Made by a program: the position numbers and the translations under genes. Shown here piece after piece: positions 8,277 to 17,993 of a DNA stretch of 64,000 nucleotides (position 1 is the stretch's first letter; the number at the start of each line of letters is the position of its first letter). The notes beneath the pieces were generated by a model. It was given only the letters and a program-made list of their open reading frames with translations. It did not search any database and was not told the origin of the DNA. Location: assembly GCA_037446605.1 (NCBI GenBank), contig JBBIIE010000004.1, positions 1 through 64,000 on the forward strand, written 5' to 3'. The stretch is from JANXAZ01 sp037446605 (lineage in GTDB: Bacteria > Pseudomonadota > Alphaproteobacteria > Geminicoccales > Geminicoccaceae).

Positions 8277-9440
8277 ATGTTGGCCGGCCTGCGTCGCGGG
8301 GCTCTTCTGGCCGTTCTGCTCACGATCGCCGACCTCCCCGGCGTCGGCGGGAGCGCCTCGGCCCAGCCGAGCGGTCCGGGAGCCCCTCCACCCGCGGTCA
8401 CCGTCACCCGGGTCGAGCGGCGCGACGTGACGCCCGTGACCAGCTTCACGGGTCGGATCGAGGCCATCGACAAGGTCGATCTGAGAGCGCGGGTCGAAGG
8501 GTTCGTCGAGGAGATCCGATTCGAGGACGGGGCCGATGTGAGCGCCGGCCAGCTCCTCTTCGTGATGGAGAAGGGGCCCTACCGCGCCAAGGTGAACGAG
8601 AACAAGGCCGCGATCCTGGCGGCGCAGGGCTCGCTCAAGCTGGCCGATCTCGAGGTCGATCGACAGACCGTGCTCGTCCAGCGCCAGGCCGTGGCGCAGG
8701 CGAAGCTCGACGAGGCGGTCGCCCGGCAGGCCCAGGCCAAGGGTGCGCTCCTCGCCAGTGAGGCGACGCTCGAGAAATCCCTGCTCGAGCTGTCCTACAC
8801 CGACATCCTGAGCCCGATTTCGGGCCGGGTCGGCCGGTCGAGCGTCTCGGTAGGGGACCTCGTGGGACCGGCGAGCCCGCCGCTCGCCACCGTCGTGAGC
8901 CAGGACCCGATCTACGTCACGTTTCCCGTGTCGGTGCGGCAGCTCCTGGAGGTGCGCCGGAAGTCGGAAGCCGGTGGCAACGATCCGCGAGCGGTGACGG
9001 TGCGCGTCCGGCTCGCCGACGGCAGCCTGTACGGCGAGACCGGGAGCCTCGACTTCGTCGACGTCGCGGTCGATCCGGGCACCGATACGATCGCGATCCG
9101 CGCCAAGCTGCCCAATCCGAAGCTGACCCTGGTCGACGGTGCCCTGGTGACGGTTCTCGTCGAAACCGCGCAACCCGTGTCCGCGCTGCTCGTTCCGCAG
9201 AGCGCCGTCCAGTTCGATCAGGCCGGCCGTTACGTGCTCGTCGTCGATGCGGAGAGCAAGGTCCAGCTACGGCGGATCCGGCCCGGACCCGCCTATGGCG
9301 CTCTCTATGCCGTCGAGGAGGGGCTCGGGGAGGGCGATCGCGTCGTCACCGACGGCATCCAGAAGGTTCGCCCCGGTGTGGTCGTGGCGCCCACCGAGGC
9401 CCCACTGCCACCGGTCGACGGCCTGGCGCCGCGGAACTGA
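8277..9440 (+). CDS. RND efflux periplasmic adaptor (HlyD/MexE-type)
   Basis: This 387-aa membrane-fusion protein links an inner-membrane RND pump to an outer-membrane channel. It has an N-terminal signal peptide (about residues 1-35, ending SASAQ), then the adaptor core (VTVTRVERRDV, GFVEEIRFEDGADV), a central coiled-coil hairpin and beta-barrel domains. I chose ATG 8277 because it begins the signal peptide; the in-frame ATG at 8208 overlaps the preceding alcohol dehydrogenase and adds 23 polar residues. The pump gene starts 4 bp after its stop. The transported compound cannot be read from sequence. Confidence 0.9.
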   Translation: MLAGLRRGALLAVLLTIADLPGVGGSASAQPSGPGAPPPAVTVTRVERRDVTPVTSFTGRIEAIDKVDLRARVEGFVEEIRFEDGADVSAGQLLFVMEKGPYRAKVNENKAAILAAQGSLKLADLEVDRQTVLVQRQAVAQAKLDEAVARQAQAKGALLASEATLEKSLLELSYTDILSPISGRVGRSSVSVGDLVGPASPPLATVVSQDPIYVTFPVSVRQLLEVRRKSEAGGNDPRAVTVRVRLADGSLYGETGSLDFVDVAVDPGTDTIAIRAKLPNPKLTLVDGALVTVLVETAQPVSALLVPQSAVQFDQAGRYVLVVDAESKVQLRRIRPGPAYGALYAVEEGLGEGDRVVTDGIQKVRPGVVVAPTEAPLPPVDGLAPRN

Positions 9441-9444
9441 TGCC

Positions 9445-12400
9445 GTGATCTCCGCCGTCTTCGTCGACCGACCGCGCCTCGCCATCGTCATCTCGATCGT
9501 CATCACGCTGGCCGGACTGATCGCGCTTTCGGCCCTGCCGATCGCCCAGTTCCCGGATATCGTCCCGCCCCAGGTGCAGGTGACGGGACGCTATCCCGGC
9601 GCGAGCGCCGAGGTCGTCGATGCCACGGTGGCTCAGCCGGTCGAGAGCCAGGTCGTCGGCGTCGACAAGACGATCTACATGAAGTCGGTCGCCGGAAGCG
9701 ACGGCAGCTACACCTTGACCGTCTCGTTCGAGGTCGGCACCGATCCCGACATCAATACCGTCAACGTCAACAACCGGGTCCAGCTCGCGCTCTCCCAGCT
9801 CCCGGACGAGGTCAGAAGGCAGGGGCTGTCCGTAAAGAAGAAGTCGTCCGCGATCCTTCAGGTTCTCGCAATATATTCTCCTGACCAGTCGTACGATATG
9901 CTGTTTCTTTCGAACTATGCAACCATCAACCTACTCGACAACGTCAAGCGGGTGAGGGGTGTCGGTGACGCATTTCTCTTCGGTGCGCTCGACTACAGCA
10001 TGCGGGTGTGGCTCGCGACCGATCGTTTGACGGCGCTCGGCATGGTCCCGAACGACGTCATCGCCGCCCTTCGGGCACAGAACATCCAGGCTGCCGTCGG
10101 GCGGATCGGGGCGCAGCCGATCTCGGACGACGCGGCGTTCCAGCTCACGATCCAGAGCAAGGGGCGGCTCACCGAGGTCGCCGAGTTCGAGAACGTCATC
10201 GTCCGCGCCGATCCCGACGGCTCCTTCGTCCGTGTGAAGGACGTCGGCCGGGTGGAGCTCGGCGCCAAGACGTCCGACTCGTTCGGCCGCTTCAACGGCG
10301 GCCCGGGCGCCCTGATCGCCGTCTTCCTGGCGCCCGGGGCCAATGCGCTGGACACGGCGACCGGCGTCCTCCGCGTGATGGAGGAGGCCAGGACCCGCTT
10401 TCCACAGGGGATCGACTACAAAGTCACCTACGACACGACCTCGTTCGTCAGGCAGAGCATGGAGGAGGTACTCCGTACACTGCTGGAGGCATTCGTCCTC
10501 GTGGTGATCGTGGTCTTCCTGTTTCTCGGGAATCTCCGAGCCACCTTGATCCCGTTGATCGCCGTGCCGGTTTCCCTGATCGGCGTGTTCTCCGTGATGC
10601 TGGCCCTCGGCTTCTCCCTCAACATGGTGTCGATGCTGGCCCTCGTCCTGGCGATCGGGATCGTGGTCGACGACGCGATCGTCGTGGTCGAGGCGGTCGA
10701 GGCGAAGCTCGCGCAGCATCCGGAAATGAGCCCGGCCGAGGCCACCAAGGCGGCGATGGCCGAGATCACGGCGCCGATCATCGCGATCACGCTCGTCCTG
10801 CTCTCGGTCTTCGTGCCGACCGCGTTCATTCCGGGCATCGTCGGCCAGCTCTTCCAGCAGTTCGCGGTCGCGGTCGTCGTGTCGATGGTCATTTCGGCGA
10901 TCAATGCGCTCTCGCTGTCGCCGGCGCTCTGCGCGATCCTGTTGCGGCACGATCACGGGCCGAGGCGTGGTCCGATGGCGTACGTGCTCAAGGGTGTCGA
11001 TCTCGCCCGGGACGGCTACGCGGCGATCGTCAAGCGGCTGGTGCGGGTGGCGTTCCTGTCGTTGGTGGCGCTGGCCGGCGTGCTCGTCGCGAACGCCTGG
11101 CTCTTCGAGGCGACGCCGACCGGTTTCGTGCCCGAGGAGGATCAGGGGGCTTTCTTCGCCGAGCTCCAGCTCCCGGAAGGCGCATCGGTCAACCGCACCG
11201 CCCAGGTGGTCGAGCGGGTGGAGGAGATCATCAAGAGCGTTCCGGGCGTCGCGGACATCAGCGCCGTGGTCGGCTACAGCACGCTCGAGGGTCTCGCCGA
11301 ATCGAACAGCGCCTACTTGATCATCCTGCTGAAACCGTTCGCCGAGCGCACCGCGGCAGGCTCGGATGTGCGCTCGATCATCGCCAGGGTGCTCGCCGAG
11401 GGGCGTGCCCTCCGCGAGGCCAACCTGATCGTGTTCAACGTGCCGCCGATCATCGGCCTCGGCACCAGTGGTGGGTTCGAGCTGCAGCTCCAGGACCTGA
11501 AGGGTGGCTCGCCCGCCGACCTGGCGAGCGTCGCCCGCGGGCTGGTCCTCGCCGCCAATCAGGCCCCCGAGCTCGGCGTCGTCTTCACCACCTTTTCCGC
11601 CAACACGCCCCAGCTCTATCTCGACATCGATCGCGACAAGGTGCAGACGCTGGGCATCGTGCTCTCCGATGTCTTCAATGCGCTGCAGGCCACTCTCGGT
11701 GGCTACTACGTGAACGACCTGAACCTGTTCGGACGGACGTGGCAGCTCAACGTCCAGGGCGAGGCGAACGACCGCGCCTCGGTTCCCGACATGTATCGGA
11801 TCCACGTCCGCAACCGGGACGGCCAGATGGTCCCGCTGCGCGCCTTCGCCGAGGTTCGTCCGGTCATCGGACCGCAGTCGGTCGTCCGCTACAACAACCT
11901 CCGGAGCGTCAGCGTCAACGGCGGCCCGGCGCCCGGTGTGAGCTCCGGTGACGCGCTGATCGCCATGGAGTCGGTCGCGGCGCGGACGCTGCCGGAGGGA
12001 TACGGCATCGAGTGGACCGGGACGGCCCTGCAGGAGAAGGCGGCCGGTGGCCGAACCGTCGTGATCCTGGCCCTGGCGATCCTGTTCGCCTACCTGTTCC
12101 TCGTGGCACTCTACGAGAGCTGGACGATCCCCGTTCCCGTTCTCCTCTCGACGAGCGTGGGCCTCGCCGGCGCGATGGTGGGTATCCTGCTGGCCGGCCT
12201 CGACAACAACGTCTACGCCCAGATCGGCATCGTCGTGCTGATCGCGCTCGCCGCCAAGAACGGCATCCTGATCGTCGAGTTCGCCAAGCTCCGGCGCGAG
12301 GAGGGACTGCCGATCGCCGAGGCCGCTGCGGCGGGGGCACGGGAGCGGTTCCGAGCGGTCATGATGACGAGCTTCGCGTTCATCGCCGGCCTCGTCCCGC

Positions 12401-12600
12401 TCGTGACGGCCACCGGCGCGGCGATGCTGAGCCGCCGGGGCGTGGGAACGGCGGTCTTCGCCGGCATGATCGCGGCGTCGGCGCTCGGCATCTTCTTCAT
12501 CCCGACCCTGTACGTGGTGTTCCAATGGCTGCGCGAGCGACTCCGGGGCGCTGCGGCCGCCCGGCCTCTCGGCCGCGAGCATGCGGCGACCGCGCCTTGA
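9445..12600 (+). CDS. RND multidrug efflux pump, HAE1 family (MexF/AcrB-like)
   Basis: This 1051-aa inner-membrane pump exports hydrophobic or amphiphilic compounds using the proton gradient. It has the RND layout: TM1, first periplasmic loop, TM2-6, TM7, second loop, TM8-12. Motifs include the FVDRPRLA start, LAIGIVVDDAIVVVEAVE in TM4 with the proton-relay Asp pair, and FVPEEDQGAFF. Translation starts at GTG 9445, 4 bp after the adaptor stop. No outer-membrane TolC-type gene follows, so a channel must come from elsewhere. A patch at about 9868-9950 uses codons that are rare in this window. Confidence 0.95.
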   Translation: MISAVFVDRPRLAIVISIVITLAGLIALSALPIAQFPDIVPPQVQVTGRYPGASAEVVDATVAQPVESQVVGVDKTIYMKSVAGSDGSYTLTVSFEVGTDPDINTVNVNNRVQLALSQLPDEVRRQGLSVKKKSSAILQVLAIYSPDQSYDMLFLSNYATINLLDNVKRVRGVGDAFLFGALDYSMRVWLATDRLTALGMVPNDVIAALRAQNIQAAVGRIGAQPISDDAAFQLTIQSKGRLTEVAEFENVIVRADPDGSFVRVKDVGRVELGAKTSDSFGRFNGGPGALIAVFLAPGANALDTATGVLRVMEEARTRFPQGIDYKVTYDTTSFVRQSMEEVLRTLLEAFVLVVIVVFLFLGNLRATLIPLIAVPVSLIGVFSVMLALGFSLNMVSMLALVLAIGIVVDDAIVVVEAVEAKLAQHPEMSPAEATKAAMAEITAPIIAITLVLLSVFVPTAFIPGIVGQLFQQFAVAVVVSMVISAINALSLSPALCAILLRHDHGPRRGPMAYVLKGVDLARDGYAAIVKRLVRVAFLSLVALAGVLVANAWLFEATPTGFVPEEDQGAFFAELQLPEGASVNRTAQVVERVEEIIKSVPGVADISAVVGYSTLEGLAESNSAYLIILLKPFAERTAAGSDVRSIIARVLAEGRALREANLIVFNVPPIIGLGTSGGFELQLQDLKGGSPADLASVARGLVLAANQAPELGVVFTTFSANTPQLYLDIDRDKVQTLGIVLSDVFNALQATLGGYYVNDLNLFGRTWQLNVQGEANDRASVPDMYRIHVRNRDGQMVPLRAFAEVRPVIGPQSVVRYNNLRSVSVNGGPAPGVSSGDALIAMESVAARTLPEGYGIEWTGTALQEKAAGGRTVVILALAILFAYLFLVALYESWTIPVPVLLSTSVGLAGAMVGILLAGLDNNVYAQIGIVVLIALAAKNGILIVEFAKLRREEGLPIAEAAAAGARERFRAVMMTSFAFIAGLVPLVTATGAAMLSRRGVGTAVFAGMIAASALGIFFIPTLYVVFQWLRERLRGAAAARPLGREHAATAP

Positions 12601-12677
12601 CCCGGCCGCTCGCGGCGGTGCGTGGAGACGGACAAGGCTCTTGATCAAGTTAGCCCCGACCGTCGTGGGAGCCGCGG

Positions 12678-13010
12678 ATGGCGGACACGGACGAAGCGGG
12701 TGAGCGACGCGTGCCCGCGCCTCGCCTCGTGCGCCTAGGTCGCAGGTCGGCAGCCCGCGTCGCGTTCACCATCGACGACGAGGCGGCCGAGGGGTTCGAG
12801 GGTGACACCCTGCTGACCGCGATCCTCACCAATCGCTCCGACCTCGGCGCGATCGGGCCCGACCCGCGCCGCCGCGCGGGCTTCTGCCTGATGGGCATCT
12901 GCCAGGATTGTTGGGTGCGTCTCGCCGACGGGCGCAGGGTGCGCGCCTGCACGACCCGGCTCGAGCCCGGCATGGCCGTACTGCTCGAGGCGGTCGAGGT
13001 GCACTGGTGA
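12678..13010 (+). CDS. Small [2Fe-2S] subunit of three-component dehydrogenase (HcnA/OoxC-like)
   Basis: This 110-aa ferredoxin-like subunit has four cysteines (C70, C75, C78, C91) placed for one plant-type [2Fe-2S] cluster, within FCLMGICQDCWV and RACTT. It would pass electrons between the flavoprotein subunits of a membrane-bound dehydrogenase and the respiratory chain. The next two genes, overlapping by 4 bp each, encode the FAD/NAD-type subunit with a BFD cluster and the DAO-type catalytic subunit. This order matches hydrogen cyanide synthase, opine oxidase and D-hydroxyproline or L-proline dehydrogenases, and which one applies cannot be decided here. Confidence 0.85.
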   Translation: MADTDEAGERRVPAPRLVRLGRRSAARVAFTIDDEAAEGFEGDTLLTAILTNRSDLGAIGPDPRRRAGFCLMGICQDCWVRLADGRRVRACTTRLEPGMAVLLEAVEVHW

Positions 13011-14389
13011 GCCCGTTACCGACGGTCGTCATCGTCGGCGCGGGTCCGGCGGGTATCGCTGCCGCCCGTCGGCTCGCCGAGGCCGGGCTTCGTCCCATGC
13101 TGTTGGATCGGGAGCCGGCGGTCGGTGGCCAGATCCTCCGCCAGCAGGCTCCCGGCATCGAACTCCCGCCACTCCCGGGCTTCGATCCGGCAGCGGGTCC
13201 GCGGATGCGCTCCGATCTCGAGGCCCTGCGAGACCGCATCGACTGGTATCCGTCGACCACGGTGATCGCCATCGAGGGCAACCGGCTCTGGGCGATCGGG
13301 CCTTCCGGCGAGATCGACTCGACGGGCTGGGACCGGCTCCTGGTGTGCACCGGCGCGCACGACCGGCTGGTGCCCGTTCCGGGCTGGACGCTTCCGGGTG
13401 TGGTCACCCTCGGGGCCGCGCAGATCGCCCTCAAGACGCAGGGCTGCGCCGTGGGGCGCCGCATCGCCTTCGTCGGTACCGGACCATTGCTCTACCTGAG
13501 CGCGGCACAGCACGTCGCGGCCGGATGCGACGTGGCGGTCGTGGCCGACACGTCCGGTGTCGGCGATGCGGCTGCGGCCGTTGCCGGACTCCTCGGTGAC
13601 AGGGCGCGCCTCGCGCTCGGCCTGCGTTGCCTCCGGATCCTCGCTCGCGCGGGTGTCCGGCGCGTCCGTCGCGTGACGGCCCTCGCCGTCGAGGGCGACG
13701 ACCGCGTCACCGGCCTCGTGATCCACGCCGGGCGGCGACGCACGACATTTCCCTGCGACGCCGTCGCCATCGGCTTCGGGCTCGTGCCGCAGACGCAGCT
13801 CCTCGACCTCGCGGGCGTCGAGTTGGCCCCGGAGAGCAGGTCCGGGCTCTGGCTTCCCGTGCTGGATGCGGCCGGGCGCACGTCGATGCCGGGTGTCTAT
13901 GCGGCAGGTGACGGAGCGACCCTCGCCGGAGCGGAGGCGGCCGGTCTGATGGGCGAGCGCGCCGCCCTGGCCGTCCTCGAGGACCTCCACCTCGCCTCCG
14001 ACCGGGACCGCGCGGCGTGGCTCGACCGCGAGCTCGCCCGGCACGCGGGCCTCGCCCGGGCCCTGGCGCGTGCCTTTCCGTTCCCGACCCGGCTCGAGGA
14101 GAGCATCGACGATGCGACGGTGATCTGCCGCTGCGAGGGTGTCACGGCAGGAGCCGTCCGCTCGGCAGTCGGCGAGTTCGACGCGGGCGAGGTCAATCGG
14201 CTCAAGGCGCTCACCCGCTGCGGCATGGGTCGCTGCCAGGGCCGGATCTGCGGGCCTGTCCTGGCCCGGCTGGTGGCGCGCGCTTCGGGCCGGTCGCTGG
14301 CGGAGGTGGGTCGGCTGCGCGCGCAGGCCCCGGTGGAGCCCCTGCCCGCGCGGACCCGGCGCGCCGACGCTGCGGATGCGACGCCGTGA
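13007..14389 (+). CDS. FAD-dependent oxidoreductase with C-terminal BFD [2Fe-2S] domain (HcnB/OoxA-like)
   Basis: This 460-aa protein has two dinucleotide-binding domains (GAGPAG at residues 11-16, and a second near FVGTGPLLY). Its C-terminal BFD-like [2Fe-2S] domain has cysteines C374, C376, C405 and C410. It is the middle subunit of a heterotrimeric amino-acid or opine dehydrogenase and probably mediates electron transfer rather than primary catalysis. Translation starts at GTG 13007, overlapping the previous stop as GTGA. An in-frame ATG further upstream lies inside the ferredoxin gene and is rejected. It overlaps the catalytic-subunit gene by 4 bp. Confidence 0.87.
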   Translation: MSPLPTVVIVGAGPAGIAAARRLAEAGLRPMLLDREPAVGGQILRQQAPGIELPPLPGFDPAAGPRMRSDLEALRDRIDWYPSTTVIAIEGNRLWAIGPSGEIDSTGWDRLLVCTGAHDRLVPVPGWTLPGVVTLGAAQIALKTQGCAVGRRIAFVGTGPLLYLSAAQHVAAGCDVAVVADTSGVGDAAAAVAGLLGDRARLALGLRCLRILARAGVRRVRRVTALAVEGDDRVTGLVIHAGRRRTTFPCDAVAIGFGLVPQTQLLDLAGVELAPESRSGLWLPVLDAAGRTSMPGVYAAGDGATLAGAEAAGLMGERAALAVLEDLHLASDRDRAAWLDRELARHAGLARALARAFPFPTRLEESIDDATVICRCEGVTAGAVRSAVGEFDAGEVNRLKALTRCGMGRCQGRICGPVLARLVARASGRSLAEVGRLRAQAPVEPLPARTRRADAADATP

Positions 14390-15519
14390 CGACGCGGCTC
14401 GAGGCCGAGGTCTGCGTGGTGGGCGGCGGGCTCGTCGGATGCGCGACCGCGTTGCACCTGGCCATGCGGCGCGTGCCGTGCATCGTCCTGGAGCGCGGGC
14501 TCTGCGGTGGTCAGGCGTCCGGGGTCAACTACGGCGGTGTTCGCCGCCAGGGGCGCACGCTCGCCGAGCTTCCGCTCGCCGACCGCGCCCGACGGCTGTG
14601 GGGGCGTCTGGCGCGCCTCGTCGACGGCGACTGCGAGTTCCGCGCCACGGGACATCTGCGGCTGGCGCGCGACGCGGCGGAGCTGGCCGGGCTCGAGCGG
14701 TGGGCCGCCGAGGCCCGCAGCTTCGGTGTGGCGTGCGAGATCCTGGGCCCTGACCGGCTCGCCGAGCGTTGGCCCTGGCTCGGGCCGGGGCTCGCCGGCG
14801 GCTCCTTCTGCGCCGACGACGGTCAGGCCAATCCGCGGCTCGCCACGCCGCTCTTCGCGCGAGCCGCGCGCCGCCACGGCGCCAGGATCATCGAGCAGCG
14901 CGCGGTCCTGGCCGTGGAGCGGATCCCGAGCGGCTTCCACCTGCAGGCAGCCGGCGGCCTCGAGGTCCGGGCGCGAATCCTCGTGAACGCCGCCGGCGCC
15001 TGGGGGCCGGGGCTCGCGGCACTTCTGGGGGAGCGGTTGCCCGGAGAGGTCATCGCCCCCAACATGCTCGTCTCCGAGCCTCTGCCCTATCGGATCGAGC
15101 CCAACCTGGGCATGGCCGGCCCCGGGGTCTATCTGCGCCAGATCCCCTCAGGCTCGGTGATCTTCGGCGGTGGCCGTGGGACGGCGGATCCGGAGACGGG
15201 CCGCTGCCGCCCGCTCCTCGCCACCTCGCTCGCCACGCTCGAGGAGGCGTGCCGGATCGTGCCGGACCTCGCGCGGGCCACCATCATCCGCACCTGGGCG
15301 GGCATCGAGGGGCGCACACCGGACGATCTCCCGGTGATCGGCGCCAGCGCCACGGTGCCCGGCCTGTTCCACGCCTTCGGCTTCTCGGGTCACGGCTTCA
15401 TGCTGGCGCCGGCGGTCGGGGCCGTGCTCGCCGAGCTCGTGCTCGACGGGCACAGCTCGACCTCGCTCGCAGGACTGGCGCCGTCGCGGTTCGGGGTCGG
15501 TCGGGCCGGGTCGACCTGA
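14386..15519 (+). CDS. DAO-family FAD oxidoreductase, catalytic subunit (HcnC/OoxB/DadA-like)
   Basis: This 377-aa protein belongs to the D-amino-acid oxidase/glycine oxidase fold. The FAD-binding motif VVGGGLVGCA begins near residue 11. The C-terminus has the typical WAGIEGRTPDDLPVIG and HAFGFSGHGFMLAP segments that contact flavin and substrate. It would oxidise the amino group of an amino acid, imino acid or opine. The GTG start at 14386 overlaps the previous gene by 4 bp, so the three subunits are translationally coupled. It is convergent with maeB, whose stop lies 10 bp away. Confidence 0.87.
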   Translation: MTTRLEAEVCVVGGGLVGCATALHLAMRRVPCIVLERGLCGGQASGVNYGGVRRQGRTLAELPLADRARRLWGRLARLVDGDCEFRATGHLRLARDAAELAGLERWAAEARSFGVACEILGPDRLAERWPWLGPGLAGGSFCADDGQANPRLATPLFARAARRHGARIIEQRAVLAVERIPSGFHLQAAGGLEVRARILVNAAGAWGPGLAALLGERLPGEVIAPNMLVSEPLPYRIEPNLGMAGPGVYLRQIPSGSVIFGGGRGTADPETGRCRPLLATSLATLEEACRIVPDLARATIIRTWAGIEGRTPDDLPVIGASATVPGLFHAFGFSGHGFMLAPAVGAVLAELVLDGHSSTSLAGLAPSRFGVGRAGST

Positions 15520-15528
15520 TCGCCGTCC

Positions 15529-17850
15529 CTACTCCGCAGCCGCCCGGCTGGCCACGAGCTCGGGCTCGCGGATGCCATCGTGCGCCGCCATGGCGGCGAT
15601 GTTGAGCATGTCCGACACCGTGGCGTTCATCGGCACGATCTGCACGGGGTGCGCGAGGCCTTCGAGCAGGGGGCCGATCACCGTGCCGCCTCCGAGCTGC
15701 TGGAGCAGCTTGTAGGAGATGTTGGCGGTGTGCAGGGCCGGCATGATCAGGACGTTGGCCGGTCCCTTGAGCCGGCAGAACGGGTAGAGGGCCAGAAGGT
15801 CGGGGTCGAGTGCCACGTCCACGCCCATCTCGCCATCGTACTCGAAGTCGACCTGTCGGCGATCGAGCTCCTGTACCACCTCCCGGATCCGTGCCGCCTT
15901 CGAGACGGGCGGATTTCCGAACGTCGCGAAGGACAGGAGTGCCACCCGTGGGGTCACCCCCATCCGCCGGACCGCGCGCGTCGTCTGGATCGCGATGTCG
16001 GCCAGGGTCTTGGTGTCCGGCAGCTCGTGCACGTTGGTGTCGGCGATGAACACCGTGCGACCCTTGGCCACCATGATGGTGAGGCCGAAGACCCGGTGGC
16101 CGGGCTTCGGGTCGATCACGCGGAGCACGTCCTCGAGCACGTCGTGATAGTTGCGCGTCAGGCCGGTCACCATGGCGTCGGCGTGGCCGTTGGCGACCAT
16201 GCAGGCGGCGAACACGTTGCGGTCCTGATTGACCAGACGCTGGCAGTCACGGAACAGCAAGCCGCTGCGCTGCTGGCGTCGGTAGAGGAACTCGGCGTAA
16301 GCGCGATTGTGCTCGGACAGCCGCGCATTGTGGATCTCGACGCCATCCAGGCTCTTCAGACCCATGCCCTGCAGGGTCGAGGCGATCCGCTCCTCGCGCC
16401 CGATCAGGATCGGCGTTCCGAGGCTCTGGTCCCGCCAGGCGAGGGCCGCGCTGATCGCTTTCTCCTCCTCACCCTCCGCGAACACCACGCGCTTGGGTTG
16501 GGCGCGGACCCGATCGATCACGAGTTGCATGCGTGAGGCGGTCGGGTCGAGCCGGCTCCGCAGCTCCGTCCGATAGCGCTCGAGCTCGGCAATCGGCCGG
16601 CGGGCGACGCCACTCTCCATCGCCGCCCTGGCGACCGCCGTCGGAACATGCGTGATCAGCCGCGGGTCGAACGGCGTCGGGATGAAGTACTCCGATCCGT
16701 AGCGCAGTCGCCGGCCGCGATAGGCCGCCGTCACCTCGTCGGGCACGTCCTCCCGAGCGAGTGCGGCGATCGCGTGCGCCGCGGCGATCTTCATCGCGTC
16801 GTTGATCGTCGAGGCCCGGACGTCGAGCGCACCGCGGAAGATGTAGGGGAAACCCAGGACGTTGTTGATCTGGTTCGGATAGTCGCTGCGACCCGTGGCG
16901 ATGATCACGTCCTTGCGGATCGCGCGCGCTTCCTCGGGCGTGATCTCGGGGTCGGGGTTGGCCATGGCGAAGACCACCGGGTTGCGCGCCATCGAGGCGA
17001 GCATCTCGGGGGTGAACGCTCCCCGGACCGAAAGCCCGAGGGCGATGTCGGCGCCGCGCATCGCGTCCGCCAGCGTGCGCGCATCCGTGTCGATCGCGTG
17101 CGCCGACTTCCACTGGTTGAGGCCGCTCTCGCGCCCGCGCCAGATCACGCCCTGGGTGTCGCAGAGGATCACGTGGTCGTGGGGGACACCCATCGCCTTG
17201 ATGAGCTCGGCGCAGGCGATGCCGGCGGCACCGGCGCCGTTGATCACGATCCGCGCATCCCGCAGCGAGCGGCCGGTCAGATCCAGGGCGTTGATCAGAC
17301 CCGCGGCGGCGATGATCGCGGTTCCGTGCTGATCGTCGTGGAAGACCGGAATGGACATCAGCTCCCGGAGGCGCTGCTCGATAACGAAGCACTCCGGCGC
17401 CCGGATGTCCTCGAGGTTGATGCCTCCGAAGGTCGGACCCAGCAGGCTGACGCACTGGACGAACGCATCGACGTCCGTGGTGTCGACTTCGAGATCGATG
17501 CTGTCGATGTCGGCGAAGCGCTTGAAGAGAACGGCCTTGCCCTCCATCACGGGCTTCGACCCGAGCGCGCCGAGATTGCCCAGCCCGAGCACCGCCGTGC
17601 CGTTCGAGATCACGGCCACGAGGTTGCCCTTGGCGGTATAGTCGTAGGCCTTGGCCGGATCCTTGGCGATCACGAGGCACGGCGCGGCCACGCCCGGCGA
17701 GTAGACCAGCGAAAGATCGCGCTGCGTGGCGAGCGGCTTGGTCGGCGTGATCTCGATCTTGCCCGGGCGGCCGCGGGCATGGACCTCGAGTGCCTCCTCC
17801 GCGGTCACCGGTCCGCCGGCATTCGCAGACCCCTCGTCCCAAGCGCTCAT
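15529..17850 (-). CDS. maeB: NADP-dependent malic enzyme (two-domain)
   Basis: This 773-aa enzyme decarboxylates malate to pyruvate with NADP+. It has the MaeB layout: malic-enzyme domain (to about residue 430; SLVYSPGVAAPC near the start, GAGAAGIACAEL for NADP binding) followed by a phosphotransacetylase-like domain (about 440-773). That second domain is regulatory and does not act as a true Pta in known MaeB. I chose ATG 17850, which gives the family start; 37 upstream in-frame residues are low complexity. It is divergent from htpX and links C4 metabolism to NADPH and acetyl-CoA supply. Confidence 0.94.
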   Translation of the reverse strand: MSAWDEGSANAGGPVTAEEALEVHARGRPGKIEITPTKPLATQRDLSLVYSPGVAAPCLVIAKDPAKAYDYTAKGNLVAVISNGTAVLGLGNLGALGSKPVMEGKAVLFKRFADIDSIDLEVDTTDVDAFVQCVSLLGPTFGGINLEDIRAPECFVIEQRLRELMSIPVFHDDQHGTAIIAAAGLINALDLTGRSLRDARIVINGAGAAGIACAELIKAMGVPHDHVILCDTQGVIWRGRESGLNQWKSAHAIDTDARTLADAMRGADIALGLSVRGAFTPEMLASMARNPVVFAMANPDPEITPEEARAIRKDVIIATGRSDYPNQINNVLGFPYIFRGALDVRASTINDAMKIAAAHAIAALAREDVPDEVTAAYRGRRLRYGSEYFIPTPFDPRLITHVPTAVARAAMESGVARRPIAELERYRTELRSRLDPTASRMQLVIDRVRAQPKRVVFAEGEEEKAISAALAWRDQSLGTPILIGREERIASTLQGMGLKSLDGVEIHNARLSEHNRAYAEFLYRRQQRSGLLFRDCQRLVNQDRNVFAACMVANGHADAMVTGLTRNYHDVLEDVLRVIDPKPGHRVFGLTIMVAKGRTVFIADTNVHELPDTKTLADIAIQTTRAVRRMGVTPRVALLSFATFGNPPVSKAARIREVVQELDRRQVDFEYDGEMGVDVALDPDLLALYPFCRLKGPANVLIMPALHTANISYKLLQQLGGGTVIGPLLEGLAHPVQIVPMNATVSDMLNIAAMAAHDGIREPELVASRAAAE

Positions 17851-17993
17851 CGGAAGGCTCCCCCGCGTCCGCCACCGCTGTCGCGGACCGCCACCGGATT
17901 GTCGCCGCGACGCCTCGCCCCGGCAAGCGCGGGGGCTTGCGCCGTGGCGCCGCCGCGCCACCTCATGGGGCGGTGGCCTGTCGGGTGGCGTCC

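Noticed and set aside
9931..12648. 905-aa minus-strand frame over the RND pump
   Set aside because: Fully antisense to a pump with intact motifs; composition (Arg, Asp, His, Glu) is typical of shadow frames.
15529..17850. maeB C-terminal domain as a separate phosphotransacetylase
   Set aside because: It is fused to the malic domain in one frame, the normal MaeB architecture, without an independent start.
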